The position numbers and the translations under genes are program-made. Shown in pieces: positions 15,454 to 15,873 of a DNA stretch of 15,873 nt. Origin of the DNA: Acidobacteriota bacterium (GTDB lineage: Bacteria; Acidobacteriota; Vicinamibacteria; Vicinamibacterales; UBA2999). The stretch's first letter is position 1. Every line of letters starts with the position of its first letter. The notes beneath the pieces are model-generated. The model ran no database searches. It was not told where the DNA came from and was given only the letters and a program-made list of their open reading frames with translations. Location: positions 1 to 15,873 of the forward strand of contig CANIBQ010000106.1 of the NCBI GenBank assembly GCA_947465645.1. The letters run 5' to 3'.

Positions 15454-15873
15454 TCAGCCGTGCGCGGGCCGCTGCACTTCAGCTCGCCAGTATTCGAGCA
15501 GATCGTCGAGCATTCGGTCGAAGCTGATCGTCGGAGCCCAGCCGGTGGCAGCCCGAAGGCGGGTGGAATCACCCAGGAGTAACGCAATGTCGTGCGGCCG
15601 CATCAGGTCCGGATCCCTCTCGACGCGGATGGCCGTACGGGCCCGGGCAAGAAGCCCCTCCAGGACATCGCGGATTGGGTGCGCGACGCCTGACGACACG
15701 TTGTAGACCTCTCCGGTCGCGCCGGAATCGATGAGGAGCGCGTACGCGCGCACCGTGTCGCGGACGTCCGTCAGGTCGCGTTGTGCATCGAGATTGCCGA
15801 CCTTGACCGCCTGGATCGCCCCACGCTCGGCCAGCGCGACCTGGCGCGCCATCCCTGACGCCGCAAAGTCGGC
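15454..15873 (-). CDS. GDP-mannose 4,6-dehydratase / GDP-6-deoxymannose reductase-like protein (5' part outside window)
   Basis: The C-terminal 139 residues of an extended short-chain dehydrogenase/reductase acting on nucleotide sugars. The visible part starts in the middle of the protein (ADFAASGMARQVALAERG) and has the sugar-binding-domain signature AVKVGNLDAQRDLTDVRDTVRAY, followed by GEVYNVSSGVAHPIRDVLEGLL, RPHDIALLLGDSTRLRAATGW and the closing LDDLLEYWR. NLDAxRDxTDVRD is typical of GDP-mannose 4,6-dehydratases and GDP-4-keto-6-deoxymannose reductases, which make GDP-rhamnose or related 6-deoxyhexoses for surface polysaccharides. The Rossmann domain and catalytic Tyr-x-x-x-Lys lie outside the window, so dehydratase and reductase cannot be separated here; the short C-terminal domain favours the reductase type slightly. 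No start is visible. Confidence 0.88.
   Translation of the reverse strand, partial: ADFAASGMARQVALAERGAIQAVKVGNLDAQRDLTDVRDTVRAYALLIDSGATGEVYNVSSGVAHPIRDVLEGLLARARTAIRVERDPDLMRPHDIALLLGDSTRLRAATGWAPTISFDRMLDDLLEYWRAEVQRPAHG

Overview
The window is high-GC, tightly packed bacterial chromosome. Several features suggest an Acidobacteriota genome, possibly the Vicinamibacteria lineage: two DinB-fold proteins, remains of a large TolB-propeller/beta-barrel protein, alanine/proline-rich secreted proteins, and a very high third-position GC. This assignment is an inference from gene content. No rRNA or tRNA gene and no CRISPR array was seen.

Layout. (1) 1-2038, minus strand: nfeD and a slipin (SPFH) gene, joined by an ATGA overlap and cut by the left window edge. 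(2) 2052-2950: a RAYT (REP-associated tyrosine transposase) bracketed by two inverted pairs of the same 13-nt palindrome; both pairs have a 29-nt period. (3) 2975-5777, plus strand: a DinB-like gene coupled to a secreted nucleotide pyrophosphatase/phosphodiesterase, then mscL with a C-terminal zinc ribbon, a heptad-periodic inverted repeat, and a second DinB-like gene. (4) 5780-6869, minus strand: a methyltransferase and a 5' remnant of a small membrane-protein gene. (5) 6966-9340, plus strand: a PA2779-like gene followed 2 nt later by a PA2778-like C39 peptidase. The peptidase appears to carry TPR-like helices, a POTRA-like domain and a beta-barrel-like C-terminus. This is the most unusual object in the window. 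(6) 9336-10812: a decayed TolB-propeller/outer-membrane-barrel gene with at least three frame changes. (7) 10809-12681, minus strand: a TM2-like protein and a thioredoxin 2-like protein (GTGA overlap), then a polyproline/cupin secreted protein and a short HEAGH membrane protein (ATGA overlap). (8) 12692-14427, plus strand: a promoter, TPP riboswitch and thiC. (9) 14387-14959, minus strand: a secreted conserved hypothetical protein overlapping the 3' end of thiC tail-to-tail. (10) About 14960-15453: mostly non-coding sequence with hairpins and possible gene debris. (11) 15454-15873, minus strand: the C-terminal part of a GDP-mannose dehydratase/reductase-type nucleotide-sugar enzyme, cut by the right window edge.

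Two themes run through the window. Transcription-unit-leading genes often have a TATAAT-like hexamer exactly 6 nt before the start codon (nfeD, first DinB gene, mscL, thioredoxin, the secreted protein at 14959), which suggests leaderless mRNAs, while internal genes use stop/start overlaps. Second, gene decay is common: a frameshifted fossil, a 5' remnant, a likely internally deleted HEAGH protein and a possible AAA+ fragment lie within 16 kb. All family assignments come from reading motifs; no search was run.
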